This document shows positions 5,685-7,706 of a stretch of 7,706 nt of DNA, piece by piece. The number at the start of each line of letters is the position of its first letter. Position 1 is the stretch's first letter. The position numbers and the translations under genes were made by a program. The notes under the pieces were generated by a model. It was not told the origin of the DNA, did no database searches, and worked only from the letters and a program-made list of their open reading frames with translations. The DNA is from Chloroflexota bacterium (lineage in GTDB: Bacteria; Chloroflexota; Dehalococcoidia; UBA2979). The stretch lies in contig PBOW01000017.1 of NCBI GenBank assembly GCA_002725365.1, positions 33,662 through 41,367 on the forward strand, written 5' to 3'.

Positions 5685-6710
5685 TTGGGAACAAAAACTC
5701 TAGTCGTTGGTGGAACAGGACCGACAGGAGTCCACCTGGTGAACTTCTTGCTCGAGGCCGGCCACACGGTAACCGTATTTAACAGCGGACAACACGATGA
5801 GGGAGTTCAATTTATTGATTCCGTAGAGCGGATATATGGGAACGCTCGGGACGAAGAAAGTGTCCGGTCTTCGATCACAACAAATGATTGGGATATCGCG
5901 ATCTGCACTTACGGCAAATTGAGAATGCTCGCAGATGAACTTGCAGGCAAAACTGACCGCTTTGTTGGTATAACCGGTCAACCAGTGTATAAAGGTGCCG
6001 CTAGACGCACACCGGACGGGTCAATCCCACTACCGGTGCAGGAACACGCCGACAGGCAGTATGACGCCTCAAACTACACCGGCCGTGTGGCTGTCGGTGA
6101 AGATCAAATTTTCATGCAACACGGGCGAGGTGACTTCGAGGGTGTGCTTGTCCGGTACCCCGGTGTATACGGGCCAAGGGCCCCACTTAATCACGAATGG
6201 GCGGTCATTCGAAGAGTACTCGACAAGAGGCCGTTCATGCTGATGCCGCACGCAGGGATGAGTTACTTCCAAAGAGGGTATTCAGAGAACGTGGCCTGGC
6301 TCGTCTATCTAGCTGCAACCAGAAAGGAAGCTGCAGGAAATGCTTTCAACAGCGGTGACGAACAGGTCCTCAGTGCAGCCCGAGTAGCTGAATTAATCGT
6401 TGAGGAACTATCTTCAGAAATGGAACTTATTGACGTTCCGGGGGACCTCTGTAAAAACATCTATCCACTTGCAGAAAAAGCTCCTCTCATCCTAGACATG
6501 ACCAAATCACGTAATCTCCTTGGTTACCGAGATCGAGTTTCAGTAGAACAAGCGACCCGGGCTACAGCCCGTTGGTACGCTGAGAATCCACTCTCTGAAG
6601 GATTCGATACCGACACGGTTATACCGGCAGCAGGCTCATTCGACTATGAGGAAGAAGAACGTATTTTGCGTGCGTGGCTGAATGCCAAGGAGTCTTTAAG
6701 TGACCTCTAA
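5685..6710 (+). CDS. NAD(P)-dependent epimerase/dehydratase-like protein (extended SDR), atypical active site
   Basis: A 341-aa cytoplasmic Rossmann-fold protein of the extended SDR group. The nucleotide-binding Gly motif GGTGPTG is at 9-15, followed by a strand ending VFNSG at 31-35, with no Asp there, so NADP or loose specificity is possible. RYPGVYGPRAP at 157-167 and the downstream SENVAWLVYLA (200-210) and AFNSGDEQVLS (220-230) stretches match sugar-nucleotide epimerase/dehydratase-like proteins. The catalytic Y-x-x-x-K is not intact: Tyr 131 is followed by TGRV, putting Val 135 where Lys is expected. It may be a non-classical or structural member, as in the CSP41-like branch. The start is TTG at 5685, the only plausible initiator before an upstream in-frame stop, and it places the Gly motif at the usual distance. 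Its end overlaps the M3 peptidase start by 11 nt, so the two are translationally coupled. The substrate is unknown. Confidence 0.85.
   Translation: MGTKTLVVGGTGPTGVHLVNFLLEAGHTVTVFNSGQHDEGVQFIDSVERIYGNARDEESVRSSITTNDWDIAICTYGKLRMLADELAGKTDRFVGITGQPVYKGAARRTPDGSIPLPVQEHADRQYDASNYTGRVAVGEDQIFMQHGRGDFEGVLVRYPGVYGPRAPLNHEWAVIRRVLDKRPFMLMPHAGMSYFQRGYSENVAWLVYLAATRKEAAGNAFNSGDEQVLSAARVAELIVEELSSEMELIDVPGDLCKNIYPLAEKAPLILDMTKSRNLLGYRDRVSVEQATRATARWYAENPLSEGFDTDTVIPAAGSFDYEEEERILRAWLNAKESLSDL
6687..6692 (+). promoter_or_regulatory. Strong ribosome-binding site for the M3 peptidase gene, inside the SDR gene
   Basis: AAGGAG lies 7 nt before the GTG at 6700, within the last codons of the SDR gene. This fixes the peptidase start, which would otherwise be hard to place, and supports coupled translation of the two genes. 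Confidence 0.8.
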
Positions 6711-7706
6711 TTCTTCAGACATATTTCTAGAACAAGTAAATTCAGCACCGAGGAATTATGCCAATACGAGTGGGGACGATATTCGCGTGGCTGTCGACGA
6801 CACGATGGAGCGGGTCGATCATATTTATCAGCTGATAGCGGCCGTACCTGCGTCTGATCGAACATTTGAAAACACTATACGGCCCCTTGATGAGGCAACA
6901 AATTTATTGATAGAGACCGATGGTGCCTTCTGTTTCCTAGCTTACGTGGCCGACGATAAGTCTCTCCGTGAAGTCGCAGAGGAATCAGATAAAAAACTGG
7001 CTTCGTTCCGAACCGAGCTTGGTTTCCGCGAAGATATTTTCCTGGCGGTGACCGAATACATGGAAACTACCGAGTATCAAAGCCTTGGCGTTACGGAACA
7101 GCGACTCTGCGAATTCATAGAGCGTGACTTCAGAAGAAATGGTCTGGCCCTCGGAAAAGATAAGTTGACGGAGGTCCAGCATTTACGACAAAAGCTTGTC
7201 GAGCTCGGCATCTCATTTAGAAAAAATATCGATGAATTCCAAGACTATATAGTCGTTTCAGAGGACGATCTTGCTGGATTACCCCCGCACTACGTAGCGA
7301 ATCTCACAAAGGCACATGGCCAGGATGAGGGAGAGTACCGAGTATCACTCGACTATCCCGAAATGTTCCCGTTTATGGAAACGTCACCGTCCGAAGAAAA
7401 ACGCCGAGAATTGTTTTTGAAAAACCACAATAAAGCCGCTTCGGACAATTTGCCTATACTCAGTGAAGCAATAAATATTCGATCTCAAATTGCGAAACTT
7501 CTCGGCTATGAATCATGGGCCGAATATTCCATTGAATTAAAAATGGCAAAAACGCCGTCGGCTGCAAAAAAATTCCTGGTCGAGCTTGAACAACAGATAC
7601 AAGAAAAATCTCAGCAAGATATAGACCAACTCACTGCAGCGAAACGACTCGCCACAAGTAACCCCGATGCGAATCTTGAGATATGGGACTGGCGATATTA
7701 TCAACA
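6700..7706 (+). CDS. M3 family oligopeptidase (thimet oligopeptidase/Dcp type), N-terminal part, cut by window end
   Basis: The frame is open from GTG 6700 to the last base, giving 335 complete codons of a protein normally about 650-700 aa long. Family members are cytoplasmic zinc metallopeptidases that cleave short peptides. Visible family features include TFENTIRPLDE near the N-terminus, the long helical N-terminal half, the stretch DYPEMFPFMETSPSEEKRRE, NLPILSEAINIRSQIAKLLG followed by YESWAEYSIELKMAKTP, and WDWRYY at 329-334, which precedes the catalytic region in M3A peptidases. The HExxH zinc motif lies beyond the window, so activity cannot be verified. There is no signal peptide. The start overlaps the SDR stop by 11 nt and is preceded by AAGGAG. 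The coupling with an SDR has no obvious metabolic logic. A link to the peptide-transporter ATPases in the same window is only thematic. Confidence 0.92.
   Translation, partial: MTSNSSDIFLEQVNSAPRNYANTSGDDIRVAVDDTMERVDHIYQLIAAVPASDRTFENTIRPLDEATNLLIETDGAFCFLAYVADDKSLREVAEESDKKLASFRTELGFREDIFLAVTEYMETTEYQSLGVTEQRLCEFIERDFRRNGLALGKDKLTEVQHLRQKLVELGISFRKNIDEFQDYIVVSEDDLAGLPPHYVANLTKAHGQDEGEYRVSLDYPEMFPFMETSPSEEKRRELFLKNHNKAASDNLPILSEAINIRSQIAKLLGYESWAEYSIELKMAKTPSAAKKFLVELEQQIQEKSQQDIDQLTAAKRLATSNPDANLEIWDWRYYQ

Noticed and set aside
6170..6184. GGGCC-AAG-GGCCC dyad within the SDR gene
   Set aside because: Short GC-rich repeat explained by the conserved YGPRAP codons; no sign of a regulatory role.
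6985..7182. Minus-strand ORF inside the M3 peptidase
   Set aside because: The opposite strand encodes a continuous, recognisable M3 protein; this frame is a shadow.

Overview
The window looks like one end of a bacterial chromosome contig (about 47% GC by eye, standard genetic code, ATG/GTG/TTG starts). LepA, a tRNA-Leu, an Rbp-type RRM protein, a peptide-transporter ATPase pair, an enolase-superfamily enzyme and an M3 peptidase fit a free-living heterotroph. The moderate GC, compact gene spacing, and enolase-superfamily plus peptide/SDR genes are compatible with a marine Chloroflexota (SAR202-like) genome. That placement is an inference from gene content, not something the sequence proves.

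Layout. Positions 1-471 (+) hold the 3' end of lepA. Convergent to it, on the minus strand, are oppF/dppF-type (542-1576) and oppD/dppD-type (1630-2631) ATPase genes with no permease or binding-protein genes beside them. Upstream of these, also on the minus strand, lie a tRNA-Leu(UAG) (2745-2829) and a 60-aa acidic single-pass membrane protein (2886-3068). A gene-poor stretch follows (3069-3370), holding at best a tiny plus-strand two-TM ORF (3193-3336). A minus-strand RRM protein gene comes next (3371-3658).

A compact minus-strand three-gene unit runs from 5611 down to 3780: an unknown 88-aa protein, an enolase-superfamily sugar-acid-dehydratase-like enzyme (4165-5301), and a membrane-anchored four-cysteine protein of unknown function whose start overlaps the enzyme's stop by 8 nt. 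Divergent from it, on the plus strand, an atypical extended SDR (5685-6710) overlaps by 11 nt the start of an M3A oligopeptidase (6700 to the window end, truncated by the window).

How the genes may work together. The OppD/OppF pair would energise peptide uptake, and the M3 peptidase would cleave oligopeptides in the cytoplasm, but the two sit in separate transcription units and the link is only thematic. The enolase-family operon probably handles a sugar acid or related carboxylate. I see no CRISPR array, transposon, prophage or defence system. The most interesting items are the uncharacterised enolase operon, the extra cysteine motif shared by both transporter ATPases, the SDR that lacks the usual catalytic lysine, and a start codon held in the loop of a perfect inverted repeat in the RRM gene.
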